DNA of 64,000 nt from Dasania phycosphaerae (lineage in GTDB: Bacteria; Pseudomonadota; Gammaproteobacteria; Pseudomonadales; Dasaniaceae), in NCBI RefSeq assembly GCF_026891035.1, contig NZ_JAPTGG010000004.1, positions 1-64,000 of the forward strand, in the 5' to 3' direction. Below the pieces are notes generated by a model. It ran no database searches, was not told the DNA's origin, and saw only the letters and a list, made by a program, of their open reading frames with translations. Made by a program: the position numbers and the translations under genes. This document shows, in pieces, positions 25,897 through 34,106 of this stretch. Positions within the stretch are counted from its first letter, which is position 1, and the number at the start of each line of letters is the position of its first letter.

Positions 25897-26925
25897 TTAA
25901 ATCGCGCTGAGTTGTTCCATAGGCCAGCGAGGGCGGGTCTTAACCGCCAAATCATCCTGCTGGCCAGCCAATAAACGCTGGCAACCGGCGTAGGCAATCA
26001 TGGCACCGTTATCGGTACAAAACTCTGGCCGCGCATAAAACACCGAGGCTTTAATTTTGGCTAAGGCGTTTTCTAAATCGGCGCGCAGCTTTTTATTGGC
26101 GCTAACACCACCGGCGATAACTAAACGCTTTAAGCCCTCTTGCTGCAGGGCGCGCTTGCACTTAATTACCAAGGTACTTACCACTGCCTGCTGAAAGGCA
26201 CAGGCGATATCGGCCTGAGTTTGTGGGTCCAGCTCGCCCTGCTCGTTTTTATGCGCATTCACGGTATTGAGGGTAAAAGTTTTTAAACCGCTAAAGCTAA
26301 AATCTAAACCGGGGTGTTTCACCATGGGGCGGGGGAAATCAAAACGCTGATTGTCACCCTGCTCTGCCAGCTTAGCCACCATAGGGCCGCCGGGGTAAGC
26401 CAGGCCCAACATTTTTGCGGCCTTATCAAAAGCCTCACCGGCGGCATCATCCAAAGACTCACCCAGTAATTGATACTGGCCTATGCCATCTACCCGTACC
26501 AATTGGGTGTGGCCACCGGATACCAGCAAGGCAATAAAGGGGAACTCGGGCGGCTGAGGTTCTAACATGGGGGCCAGTAAGTGCCCCTCCATATGGTGCA
26601 CCCCTATGGCGGGCACAGCTAAGGCATAGGCTAAGCCTCGGCCTATCATAGCGCCTACCATTAACGCCCCTACCAAACCGGGGCCTGAGGTATAGGCCAC
26701 GGCGTCTATATCAGCGCGCCTGAGGCCAGCCTCAGCCAGCACCTGCTCGATTAACGGTAGGGTTTTACGTATATGATCGCGGGAGGCCAGCTCAGGTACT
26801 ACCCCGCCGTACTCGGCATGCAGCTCGATTTGGCTGTATAAAGCCTCAGCTAACAGACCCTGCTCGCTATCGTACAGGGCGATGCCGGTTTCATCACAGG
26901 AGGTTTCTATACCCAGTACACGCAT
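25897..26925 (-). CDS. tsaD: tRNA N6-threonylcarbamoyladenosine transferase TsaD
   Basis: Transfers threonylcarbamoyl to A37 of ANN-decoding tRNAs with TsaB/TsaE. From the ATG at 26925 it is 342 aa and begins MRVLGIETSCDETGIALYD. Kae1-family motifs follow: VPELASRDHIRKTLPLI, the metal-binding HHMEGHLLAP, LLVSGGHTQLV, GLDFSFSGLKT, VIAGGVSANKKLR and FCTDNGAMIA. The frame runs upstream to 27108 without family similarity. Divergent from rpsU, a common arrangement in gammaproteobacteria. Confidence 0.96.
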   Translation of the reverse strand: MRVLGIETSCDETGIALYDSEQGLLAEALYSQIELHAEYGGVVPELASRDHIRKTLPLIEQVLAEAGLRRADIDAVAYTSGPGLVGALMVGAMIGRGLAYALAVPAIGVHHMEGHLLAPMLEPQPPEFPFIALLVSGGHTQLVRVDGIGQYQLLGESLDDAAGEAFDKAAKMLGLAYPGGPMVAKLAEQGDNQRFDFPRPMVKHPGLDFSFSGLKTFTLNTVNAHKNEQGELDPQTQADIACAFQQAVVSTLVIKCKRALQQEGLKRLVIAGGVSANKKLRADLENALAKIKASVFYARPEFCTDNGAMIAYAGCQRLLAGQQDDLAVKTRPRWPMEQLSAI

Positions 26926-27073
26926 TTCAGGCCTCAATAGCACGGTTAATATCGTGAAATAGCGCCCTTTAGCGCCACAAAACTCAGTGCCGCGAATGAT
27001 ACTGGCTATACTGTCTACAGGCCAGCACCGAAAGGGAAAAGGCCCTTTTCTGGCCCTACCACCCCAGCTGGCT

Positions 27074-27122
27074 ATGCAAGGCCTTTTTAGGCTTTGCATT
27101 TTATTCACCTTCCGAATATAAT
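27074..27122 (+). promoter_or_regulatory. rpsU operon promoter with overlapping inverted repeat
   Basis: TTGCAT (27094-27099) and a perfect TATAAT (27117-27122) are spaced by 17 bp. An inverted repeat, ATGCAAGGCC / GGCTTTGCAT (27074-27099), ends on the -35 hexamer and could be an operator or the start of a structured element. Transcription would begin about 27129, leaving a leader of about 70 nt before rpsU. Confidence 0.65.
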
Positions 27123-27202
27123 GCCGCCCCCTTGCATAGGGTGGTTAAGCACTAACCGCATGCAATACGAATTTTATATCCACACAGACATAGGTAGGCC
27201 CA

Positions 27203-27418
27203 ATGCCTTCAGTTAAGTTAAAAGAAAACGAGCCATTCGATATCGCTCTACGTCGCTTCAAGCGTTCTTGTGAAAAAGCCGGTGTTTTAGCCGAAGTACG
27301 TCGCCGTGAATTTTACGAGAAGCCCACTTCTGTACGTAAGCGTAAAGCCGCTGCCGCCGTTAAGCGTCACGCTAAAAAAGTTTCTCGCGAAACTAAAAAG
27401 CACCAGCGTTTATACTAA
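27203..27418 (+). CDS. rpsU: 30S ribosomal protein S21
   Basis: Small basic ribosomal protein of 71 aa, needed for translation initiation. It shows the S21 signature EPFDIALRRFKRSCEKAG and a Lys/Arg-rich end (RKRKAAAAVKRHAKK). First gene of the macromolecular synthesis operon rpsU-yqeY-dnaG-rpoD, which links translation, replication priming and transcription. Confidence 0.97.
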   Translation: MPSVKLKENEPFDIALRRFKRSCEKAGVLAEVRRREFYEKPTSVRKRKAAAAVKRHAKKVSRETKKHQRLY

Positions 27419-27423
27419 GCAAG

Positions 27424-27506
27424 CCTTCGGTTACCTTTGGCAAACGAGCAAGGTAACCAACGTTAACTTAGTAAGTAGTAAACACCCCAAACCACAGGGT
27501 TTGGGG
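27424..27506 (+). promoter_or_regulatory. Two intercistronic hairpins after rpsU
   Basis: Two stems lie in the 143-bp gap: GGTTACCTT / AAGGTAACC (about 27429-27459) and CCCCAAACC / GGTTTGGGG (27485-27506, loop ACAG). Neither has a clean U-run. They could attenuate or process the transcript so that rpsU is made in excess over dnaG, as is known for the E. coli operon. Confidence 0.45.
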
Positions 27507-27561
27507 CTATGTTTCCAACTAGCACTGTACCGCCCCAACTTTTAAAGAGGCTTGTTATACG

Positions 27562-28011
27562 ATGACTGAGCAAACGCTTAAAGCTCGTATTAAAGACGAA
27601 ATGAAAGCGGCCATGAAGGCCAAGGCTAAACAGCGCCTAGTTACTATTCGGGCTATTCAGGCCGAAATTAAACGCATAGAAGTTGATGAGCGCATAGAAG
27701 TCGATGATGCTCGGTTATTGGCCGTGCTAGACAAAATGTGCAAGCAACGCCGCGACTCTATACAGCAGTACACCGACGGTGGCCGCGCCGACCTCGCCGA
27801 GGTTGAACAAGCGGAAATGCTGATCATACAAGAGTTCCTGCCCGCCCAGCTTAGCGAAGCCGAAATCCAGGCACTTATTACTGACGCCATCGCCAGCACT
27901 GGCGCCGCCGGTATGCAAGACATGGGCAAGGTTATGGGTGTATTAAAGCCCAAACTACAAGGCCGCGCCGATATGGCTGCTGTAAGCAAGCTGATAAAAG
28001 CTAGCCTGTAA
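27562..28011 (+). CDS. yqeY: GatB/YqeY domain protein
   Basis: A 149-aa soluble helical protein of the YqeY family, related to the tail of the amidotransferase subunit GatB. Family blocks are LKARIKDEMKAAMKAKAKQR, VDDARLLAVLDKMCKQRRDS, IIQEFLPAQLSEAEI and GKVMGVLKPKLQGRADM. A role in tRNA-dependent amidation quality control has been suggested but is not established. It sits between rpsU and dnaG, as often in this group. Confidence 0.9.
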   Translation: MTEQTLKARIKDEMKAAMKAKAKQRLVTIRAIQAEIKRIEVDERIEVDDARLLAVLDKMCKQRRDSIQQYTDGGRADLAEVEQAEMLIIQEFLPAQLSEAEIQALITDAIASTGAAGMQDMGKVMGVLKPKLQGRADMAAVSKLIKASL

Positions 28012-28150
28012 GGCAGGCTCTAGTCGACAGTGCCTAGTCACTAGAAAATACTACCCCTAAAAATCCCTCCCTAGAAACCTGTAATAGAATCTAGCATTCT
28101 AGCGGCTGACATCTAGGAACTAGCGACTATCATCTGTAGACTTCCCCCCT
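28012..28150. repeat. CTAG-rich degenerate repeats between yqeY and dnaG
   Basis: The gap holds many variants of CTAGTGACTAG / CTAGCGACT / CTGTAGACTT, words also found around 19870-19930 (including the apaH terminator) and 23063-23097. No gene is visible here. It looks like a dispersed, decaying repeat. Confidence 0.4.
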
Positions 28151-30022
28151 ATGGCCGGACGCATACCTGAAGCTTTTATAGACGACTTACTGGATCGCCT
28201 CGATATCGTCGAGGTGATAGACAGGCGCGTCAAATTAAAAAAGAGCGGCCGCAACTACATGGCCTGCTGCCCCTTTCACGACGAGAAAACCCCCTCGTTT
28301 AGCGTCAATCAAGAAAAGCAGTTTTACCATTGCTTTGGCTGTGGCGCTGGCGGCAACATGATAGGCTTTTTGATGGACTATGAGCGCCTGGATTTTCCGC
28401 GCTGCATAGAAACCCTGGCCGATATGGCCGGGCTGGAAGTCCCCCGCGAAGCCTCGGTTTTTAAAGAAGAGCCACAACTCAAACGCAACATTTACACCCT
28501 GCTGGAAAAAGCCGCCAGCCATTATCAACGCCTGCTCAAAGAGCACCCCAACCGCCCCCGCGTGGTGGACTACCTAAAAAGCCGCGGCCTCAGCGGCGAA
28601 ATCGCCCGCGACTTCGGCATAGGCTACGCCGCTCCCGGCTGGGACAACCTGCTCAAAGAGCTAGGCCACAGCGATGAAGATAAGCAGCTGCTCATAGACG
28701 GCGGCATGTTGATAGAAAAACCCGAAGAGAACAAATGCTACGACCGCTTTCGCGACCGCATTATGTTCCCCATACACGACAACCGCGGCCGCGTTATCGC
28801 CTTTGGCGGCAGAGTTTTAGGCGACGACAAACCCAAATACCTAAACTCACCAGAAACTCCGGTATTCCACAAAGGTCGCGAGCTCTACGGACTGTATCAA
28901 GCCCGCAAAAATAACCGCCAACTGCGCCAACTGGTGGTGGTTGAAGGCTATATGGATGTAGTAGCACTGGCTCAGCATGGCATAGGCTATGCCGTAGCCA
29001 CCTTGGGCACGGCCACCAGCACCGACCACCTCAAACGGATTTTTAGGCAGTGCCCTGAAGTGGTGTTTTGTTTTGACGGTGACGAAGCTGGCCGCAAAGC
29101 CGCCACCCGTGCCCTAGAGTCAGCCCTGCCAGTCATGGAAGACGGCCGCCAAGCCAAGTTTTTATTTTTACCGCAGGGTGAAGACCCCGACAGCCTAGTG
29201 CGCAAAGTCGGCAGCAACGAGTTTAAGCGCCTGATAGACAAAGCCGCACCACTGGAAAACTACCTGTTTGAACACCTGGCGCAAGATATAGACATCAGCT
29301 CACTAGAGGGCCGCGCCCGCATGAGCAAACTGGCCGCGCCGCTTATAGACCAGCTACCCCAAGGCGTATTTAAAAGCCTAATGATGAGCTCACTGGCCGA
29401 GCGCACCGGCCTGGCCGAAGACAAGCTGATAGAAATCATTGCCCAGCAACCCAAACCCAAAACCAGAGGCCAGGCCACAGCGCAGGACCAGCAGCACGAG
29501 GCTTACAACAGCAAGCAAAGCCACGGCGATAACCAGCAAGCCCCCTTTCAAACCAACAACCAGCCTAAGCAGCGCAGCCCGCTGCCCCCCAAGGCCAACA
29601 TCCATCGCGACCCCGTGCTATACGCCATAGGCTTACTCATACTCTACCCCAAGGCCGGGGCGCAGCTGCCTGAATTTAACATAGACAACGATCAACTAGA
29701 GCTGCAATTGCTGCGTGATATTATTACCCTCACCCAAAAGCGGCCCGACTCCACCACCTATATGATTTTGGCCAACTGGCAGCAGCAACCTTGGAAGGGA
29801 CTCATTGAAGAAGCCCTAAACCAAGCGCATATCTTTGGCGTACAGGGCAGTGCTGAAAACCCCGAGCAGGAGCTCAGCGATACCATTAAACATATTTTGC
29901 GAAATAATACCCATATTCACCTGGACCAACAGGTCGACAAACTATTGGCCACCAACTACGCTGATCTAAGCACAGAGGATAAAGAGCAGCTAAAACAATT
30001 ACTCGCCCAAAAGCACAGTTAA
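28151..30022 (+). CDS. dnaG: DNA primase DnaG
   Basis: Synthesises RNA primers at the replication fork. The 623-aa protein has the CHC2 zinc-binding domain (CCPFHDEKTPSF and FHCFGCGAGGN-like Cys positions near residues 40-65), the TOPRIM catalytic core (LVVVEGYMDVVALAQHG, VVFCFDGDEAGRKAA, residues 260-340), a Gln/Lys-rich linker at about 425-480, and a C-terminal DnaB-binding region. No good ribosome binding site precedes the ATG, consistent with low translation of dnaG in this operon type. Confidence 0.97.
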   Translation: MAGRIPEAFIDDLLDRLDIVEVIDRRVKLKKSGRNYMACCPFHDEKTPSFSVNQEKQFYHCFGCGAGGNMIGFLMDYERLDFPRCIETLADMAGLEVPREASVFKEEPQLKRNIYTLLEKAASHYQRLLKEHPNRPRVVDYLKSRGLSGEIARDFGIGYAAPGWDNLLKELGHSDEDKQLLIDGGMLIEKPEENKCYDRFRDRIMFPIHDNRGRVIAFGGRVLGDDKPKYLNSPETPVFHKGRELYGLYQARKNNRQLRQLVVVEGYMDVVALAQHGIGYAVATLGTATSTDHLKRIFRQCPEVVFCFDGDEAGRKAATRALESALPVMEDGRQAKFLFLPQGEDPDSLVRKVGSNEFKRLIDKAAPLENYLFEHLAQDIDISSLEGRARMSKLAAPLIDQLPQGVFKSLMMSSLAERTGLAEDKLIEIIAQQPKPKTRGQATAQDQQHEAYNSKQSHGDNQQAPFQTNNQPKQRSPLPPKANIHRDPVLYAIGLLILYPKAGAQLPEFNIDNDQLELQLLRDIITLTQKRPDSTTYMILANWQQQPWKGLIEEALNQAHIFGVQGSAENPEQELSDTIKHILRNNTHIHLDQQVDKLLATNYADLSTEDKEQLKQLLAQKHS

Positions 30023-30089
30023 TAATCAATAAATCAGCCCTTAATCCACGATAAAAATCGGTGTAAACCGCTTCTAGCCTGCATTCCCG

Positions 30090-30119
30090 CTGGCATAGAG
30101 CCGTGTTTGCCATTATAAT
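30090..30119 (+). promoter_or_regulatory. Internal promoter for rpoD
   Basis: CTGGCA (30090-30095) and a perfect TATAAT (30114-30119) with 18-bp spacing lie between dnaG and rpoD. Transcription would start about 30126, 38 nt before the rpoD ATG. Confidence 0.6.
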
Positions 30120-30163
30120 GTTGGGCTACCTTTCGTCCACGTATTACAAGTGAAAGATCAACT

Positions 30164-31957
30164 ATGAGCGGAACCGCTAACAAACAGTCTCGCCTGAAGG
30201 ACCTTATTGCCAAGGGTAAAGAGCAGGGCTACCTGACTTATGCCGAGGTTAACGACCACCTTCCGGAAGACATCTCTGATCCAGATCAGGTCGAAGATAT
30301 TATCCAGATGATCAACGACATGGGCATACAAGTGTTTGAAAACGCTCCCGATGCCGATGACCTAATCCTGGCCGAAAGCGACTCACCCGATGACATCGCC
30401 TCTGCTGAAGCTGCCGCCGCACTTGCCGCCGTAGAAACCGAAGCTGGCCGCACTACCGACCCCGTACGTATGTATATGCGTGAAATGGGTACCGTAGAGC
30501 TGCTAACTCGCGAAGGCGAAATCGCCATAGCCAAGCGCATAGAAGAAGGCATACGCGATGTAATGGCCGCACTAACCTACTACCCAGGTTCCGTGCAAGA
30601 CATACTGGACGACTACGACAAAGTAGCCACCGAAGAGCGCCGCCTGGCCGACATACTCACCGGCTACCTAGAGCCCGCCGACGTAGTGGCCCCGGCCAAT
30701 GCTCAAGCTGCAGCCGCCAGCGATGATGACGACGAAGACACCTCTGGCCCCGACCCAGTAGAAGCCGAAAAACGCTTTAAAGAAATACGCAAAGCCAACA
30801 ACAAGCTAGAAAAAGCCATAGAAAAGCATGGCCGCTACAGCAAAGAGTCAGCCAAAGAGCTGCAAAAAGTTGCCGAGCTATTCAAGTTTTTAAAACTGAC
30901 GCCGCGCACCTTTGACCCGCTAACCATACGGGTACGCTCTAAATTTAACGTGATACGCAGCGGCGAAAAAGAAATCGCCAGGCTTTGCGTTAAACAGTGC
31001 AAAATGGACAGACGCGCGTTTATCAAATCATTCCAAGGCAACGAAACCAACCTGGAATGGCTGGATGAACAAATAGCAGCCTTCCCCGATATCGCCGACA
31101 AGCTCGCCGAAATTAGACCCGAAGTACTGCGCCAGCAGCGCAAGATTGCCCAAATCGAAGAGCAAACCGAGCTCACCATACCCGACATACGCGAAATTAA
31201 CCGCCGCATGTCCATGGGCGAAGCCCGTGCCCGTCGCGCCAAAAAAGAAATGGTAGAGGCCAACCTGCGCCTGGTAATTTCTATCGCTAAAAAATATACC
31301 AACCGCGGCCTGCAGTTCTTGGATCTTATCCAAGAGGGCAACATAGGCTTAATGAAAGCGGTAGATAAATTTGAATACCGTCGCGGTTACAAATTCTCTA
31401 CCTACGCCACCTGGTGGATACGCCAAGCCATTACTCGCTCTATTGCCGACCAGGCCCGCACCATACGTATACCGGTGCACATGATAGAAACGATTAATAA
31501 GCTCAACCGCATCTCGCGCCAAATGCTACAGGAAATGGGCCGCGAGCCTACGCCTGAAGAATTAGGCGAGCGCATGGACTTACCCGAAGATAAAGTGCGC
31601 AAGGTGTTAAAAATCGCCAAAGAGCCTATCTCTATGGAAACCCCCATAGGTGATGACGAAGATTCGCACCTAGGTGACTTCATTGAAGACACCACCATAG
31701 ATCAGCCCATAGACTCGGCTACCGGTGAAGGCTTAAAAGAAGCCACTAAAGATGTACTATCCGGCCTAACTGCTCGCGAAGCCAAAGTGCTACGCATGCG
31801 TTTTGGCATAGGCATGAACACCGACCACACCCTGGAAGAAGTCGGTAAGCAGTTTGACGTTACCCGCGAGCGTATACGCCAAATCGAAGCCAAGGCCCTG
31901 CGCAAACTGCGCCACCCTTCGCGCTCCGATCACCTGCGCAGCTTCTTGGATGAGTAA
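30164..31957 (+). CDS. rpoD: RNA polymerase sigma-70 factor RpoD
   Basis: Primary sigma factor. The 597-aa protein has region 1.1 (residues 1-80), the 1.2 start TDPVRMYMREMGTVELLTRE, a non-conserved region with an Asp/Glu-rich patch near residue 190, and regions 2.1-2.4 (FLDLIQEGNIGLMKAVDKFEY, FSTYATWWIRQAITRSI). Regions 3 and 4 end in VTRERIRQIEAKALRKLRHP. Complete, last gene of the operon, followed by a strong terminator. Confidence 0.98.
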   Translation: MSGTANKQSRLKDLIAKGKEQGYLTYAEVNDHLPEDISDPDQVEDIIQMINDMGIQVFENAPDADDLILAESDSPDDIASAEAAAALAAVETEAGRTTDPVRMYMREMGTVELLTREGEIAIAKRIEEGIRDVMAALTYYPGSVQDILDDYDKVATEERRLADILTGYLEPADVVAPANAQAAAASDDDDEDTSGPDPVEAEKRFKEIRKANNKLEKAIEKHGRYSKESAKELQKVAELFKFLKLTPRTFDPLTIRVRSKFNVIRSGEKEIARLCVKQCKMDRRAFIKSFQGNETNLEWLDEQIAAFPDIADKLAEIRPEVLRQQRKIAQIEEQTELTIPDIREINRRMSMGEARARRAKKEMVEANLRLVISIAKKYTNRGLQFLDLIQEGNIGLMKAVDKFEYRRGYKFSTYATWWIRQAITRSIADQARTIRIPVHMIETINKLNRISRQMLQEMGREPTPEELGERMDLPEDKVRKVLKIAKEPISMETPIGDDEDSHLGDFIEDTTIDQPIDSATGEGLKEATKDVLSGLTAREAKVLRMRFGIGMNTDHTLEEVGKQFDVTRERIRQIEAKALRKLRHPSRSDHLRSFLDE

Positions 31958-31974
31958 TCCTTTATAGCAATAAC

Positions 31975-32003
31975 AAAAAGGCCGGTTTTTACCGGCCTTT
32001 TTT
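31975..32003 (+). terminator. Terminator of the rpsU-rpoD operon
   Basis: AAAAAGGCCGGT / ACCGGCCTTTTTT stem with a TTTT loop, 18 bp after the rpoD stop. Confidence 0.9.
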
Positions 32004-32595
32004 ATACCCCCTAAACTTGTCGCACCCAAAGCACCCGCAATGCTCACGGGGCAGGCTTTGCCAGCCTTGAGCCGGCACCCATAACTTAAACTGTTTTGTA
32101 CTTATCCAACCCCCAGCAATTGCCGCTGCTAACAATTGTAAACTCTCACTTCCCAAGCTGTCGTACCCAAAGCACTCGCAATGCTCGCGGGGCAGGCTCT
32201 ACCGGCCTTGCGCCGGTACCCATAGGTTTACAAAGTTCGTGGCATGTATTTAATACAGTTTTTAAAAAATGACTATTTTGATAGCGCATGCTAATCACAC
32301 GCTGAAGACTACTAGGATATTTCAGTTTCCGTGGATGCCGGGTCGAAGCCCGGCATGACCGGAATAGTAATTTAACCAGACATTAGTGGGCGCGCAGCCC
32401 AATAAGACAACTGCCAGCTCTTACTTAAGGCCTACCGGAAAAACCCTTACTTGAGCAAACAGCTAGGACAACAAAAACTACCGGCAAATTCAAACAACTA
32501 GCCCGCAAAGCGGTTTCGACCGCGACTAACTGCGTGTATAGTCAAACCCACGTATAAACAGATACACCCTATTCCGCATTTCAAGGAGACCAGAC
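32004..32595. repeat. Non-coding gap with two ~68-bp direct repeats and a REP-like palindrome
   Basis: No gene is seen in this stretch before cysK. It holds two direct copies of a ~68-bp element (about 32016-32083 and 32156-32224) sharing ACCCAAAGCAC, CGCAATGCTC, GGGGCAGGCT and a CCGGC..GCCGG hairpin near the end. At 32335-32356 lies ATGCCGGG / CCCGGCAT, the common REP-type palindrome. The cysK ribosome binding site AAGGAG is at the right end. Confidence 0.6.
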
Positions 32596-33561
32596 ATGGC
32601 CGTATATAATGACAACAGCCTTTCCATAGGCAACACCCCACTGGTAAAAATCCAACGCATCTCTGATGGCAATATTTTAGCCAAGATAGAATCCCGCAAC
32701 CCCGCCAGCTCAGTCAAATGCCGCATAGGTGCCAACATGATATGGGCCGCCGAAAAAGACGGCAGCCTCAAGCCCGGCATGGAGATCGTCGAACCCACCA
32801 GCGGCAACACCGGCATAGCGCTATGCTTTGTGGCCGCCTCGCGCGGCTACCCCATTACCCTTACCATGCCCAACACCATGAGCTTAGAGCGCCGCCAAAT
32901 GATGAAAGCCCTAGGTGCCAATGTAGTACTGACTGACGGTGCCAAAGGCATGCCCGCTGCCATCGCCAAAGCCGAAGAAATGGTAGCCAGTGACCCCAGC
33001 AAATACTTTATGCCCGGCCAGTTCGACAACCCCGCCAACCCCGAAATACACGAAAAAACCACCGGCCCCGAGATTTGGCAAGACACCAACGGCGAAATAG
33101 ATGTATTGATCAGCGGCGTAGGCACCGGCGGCACACTTACCGGCATCTCACGCTACATCAAAAAAACCCAAGGCAAGGCCATCACCACCGTAGCGATTGA
33201 GCCCGCCTCTTCTACCGTCATCGCCGCCGCCAAAGCCGGCACCGAGCCCACACACGGCCCCCACAAAATCCAAGGCATAGGCGCAGGCTTCGCCCCCGCC
33301 AACCTAGATTTAGAGATGGTTGACCAAGTAGAGCAAGTGAGCAACGAAGAAGCCATGGAATGGGCCCACAAGCTGATGCAGCAAGAGGGTATCTTGGCTG
33401 GTATCTCCAGCGGTGCCGCCATGGCCGTGGCCCACCGGGTATCACAGCAACCCGAACATAAGGGTAAAACCATAGTCGTCATACTGCCTGACTCCGCCGA
33501 ACGCTACCTAAGCTCCGCCTTATTCGAGGGTATGTTTAGCGAAAACGAAACCAGCCAGTAA
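32596..33561 (+). CDS. cysK: Cysteine synthase A (O-acetylserine sulfhydrylase)
   Basis: PLP enzyme joining sulfide to O-acetylserine. At 321 aa it runs parallel to E. coli CysK from NSLSIGNTPLVKIQRI through ESRNPASSVKCRIGANM (PLP lysine), VEPTSGNTGIAL, PGQFDNPANPEIHEKTTGPE, SGVGTGGTLTGISRYI and ILAGISSGAA. CysK is preferred over CysM because of the substrate-loop and C-terminal residues (ILPDSAERYLSSALF). AAGGAGA precedes the ATG; a terminator follows. Confidence 0.93.
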   Translation: MAVYNDNSLSIGNTPLVKIQRISDGNILAKIESRNPASSVKCRIGANMIWAAEKDGSLKPGMEIVEPTSGNTGIALCFVAASRGYPITLTMPNTMSLERRQMMKALGANVVLTDGAKGMPAAIAKAEEMVASDPSKYFMPGQFDNPANPEIHEKTTGPEIWQDTNGEIDVLISGVGTGGTLTGISRYIKKTQGKAITTVAIEPASSTVIAAAKAGTEPTHGPHKIQGIGAGFAPANLDLEMVDQVEQVSNEEAMEWAHKLMQQEGILAGISSGAAMAVAHRVSQQPEHKGKTIVVILPDSAERYLSSALFEGMFSENETSQ

Positions 33562-33578
33562 ATAAAGCGAAAAAAACT

Positions 33579-33618
33579 AAAACGCCGAGCCTGTAGCCTC
33601 TTTCATGCTCGGCGTTTT
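33579..33618 (+). terminator. Terminator after cysK
   Basis: AAAACGCCGAGC / GCTCGGCGTTTT perfect 12-bp stem with a 16-nt loop, ending in TTTTT. Confidence 0.85.
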
Positions 33619-33622
33619 TAGG

Positions 33623-33628
33623 TATAAT
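33623..33628 (+). promoter_or_regulatory. -10 element of the tRNA-Met promoter
   Basis: A perfect TATAAT directly follows the cysK terminator and lies 57 bp before the tRNA gene. The -35 is poor (CTTTCA with 17-bp spacing). Confidence 0.5.
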
Positions 33629-33685
33629 GCACAGCTCTTTTTACAGGGTAATTTGTTATACCGTGTAGAGAGTAGTTTTAGTTAA

Positions 33686-33762
33686 GGGCCCGTAGCTCAG
33701 TTGGTTAGAGCATCCGACTCATAATCGGCAGGTCCCCCGTTCAAGTCGGGGCGGGCCCACCA
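33686..33762 (+). tRNA. tRNA-Met (CAT anticodon), elongator type
   Basis: A 77-nt cloverleaf: acceptor GGGCCCG/CGGGCCC, D-arm GCTCAGTTGGTTAGAGC, anticodon loop CTCATAA giving CAT, T-arm CCCCG-TTCAAGT-CGGGG, and an encoded CCA. The acceptor pairs fully from position 1, so it is not initiator tRNA. A CAT anticodon could also mark tRNA-Ile2 (lysidine), but the loop CTCATAA and layout match elongator Met. The first anticodon-stem pair is T-C. The accessory island begins beyond it. Confidence 0.9.
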
Positions 33763-33791
33763 CTTTTCCTTATCTAATATCGAACTATAAA

Positions 33792-33850
33792 GCTTAGAGC
33801 ATCCGACTCTACTCTTTATAAACCCAGGCAGGTCCCGTTCGGACCGGGGT
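33792..33850 (+). pseudogene. Decayed partial copy of the adjacent tRNA-Met
   Basis: TTAGAGCATCCGACTC repeats the D-arm to anticodon part of the tRNA at 33686, and GGCAGGTCCCGTTC repeats its variable loop and T-arm minus two C. Between them the anticodon loop is replaced by about 16 unrelated bases. The rest of this 344-bp stretch before the phosphatase gene has no clear gene; a 29-codon frame at 33960-34049 is not supported. The copy could be the scar of an integration or tandem duplication at the tRNA. Confidence 0.55.
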
Positions 33851-34106
33851 GTATCTGGGCCTTTGTGCCCCGCAGGGAAACACCACCTAACTCCTTGAAC
33901 CTCCTATAGATTTAAATAAATTTTTACTTCACGCGCTGCACTCTCAAACTTTTAGAGTCATGTTAGAGGTAATAAATTTTCGCATTCCTCCAGAGCTTTT
34001 CATTATCGGCCAAGAGCACCTCCACCAACTGATACCACAAATTCAATAGTATTAACCCCCACTGAACCCTTGCACACATACCAATATACTCATACAGTTA
34101 ACCGCT

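Noticed and set aside
33960..34049. 29-codon open frame (ATG..TAG) between the tRNA remnant and the phosphatase gene
   Set aside because: No ribosome binding site, no similarity I recognise, and a length expected by chance in a 344-bp gap.
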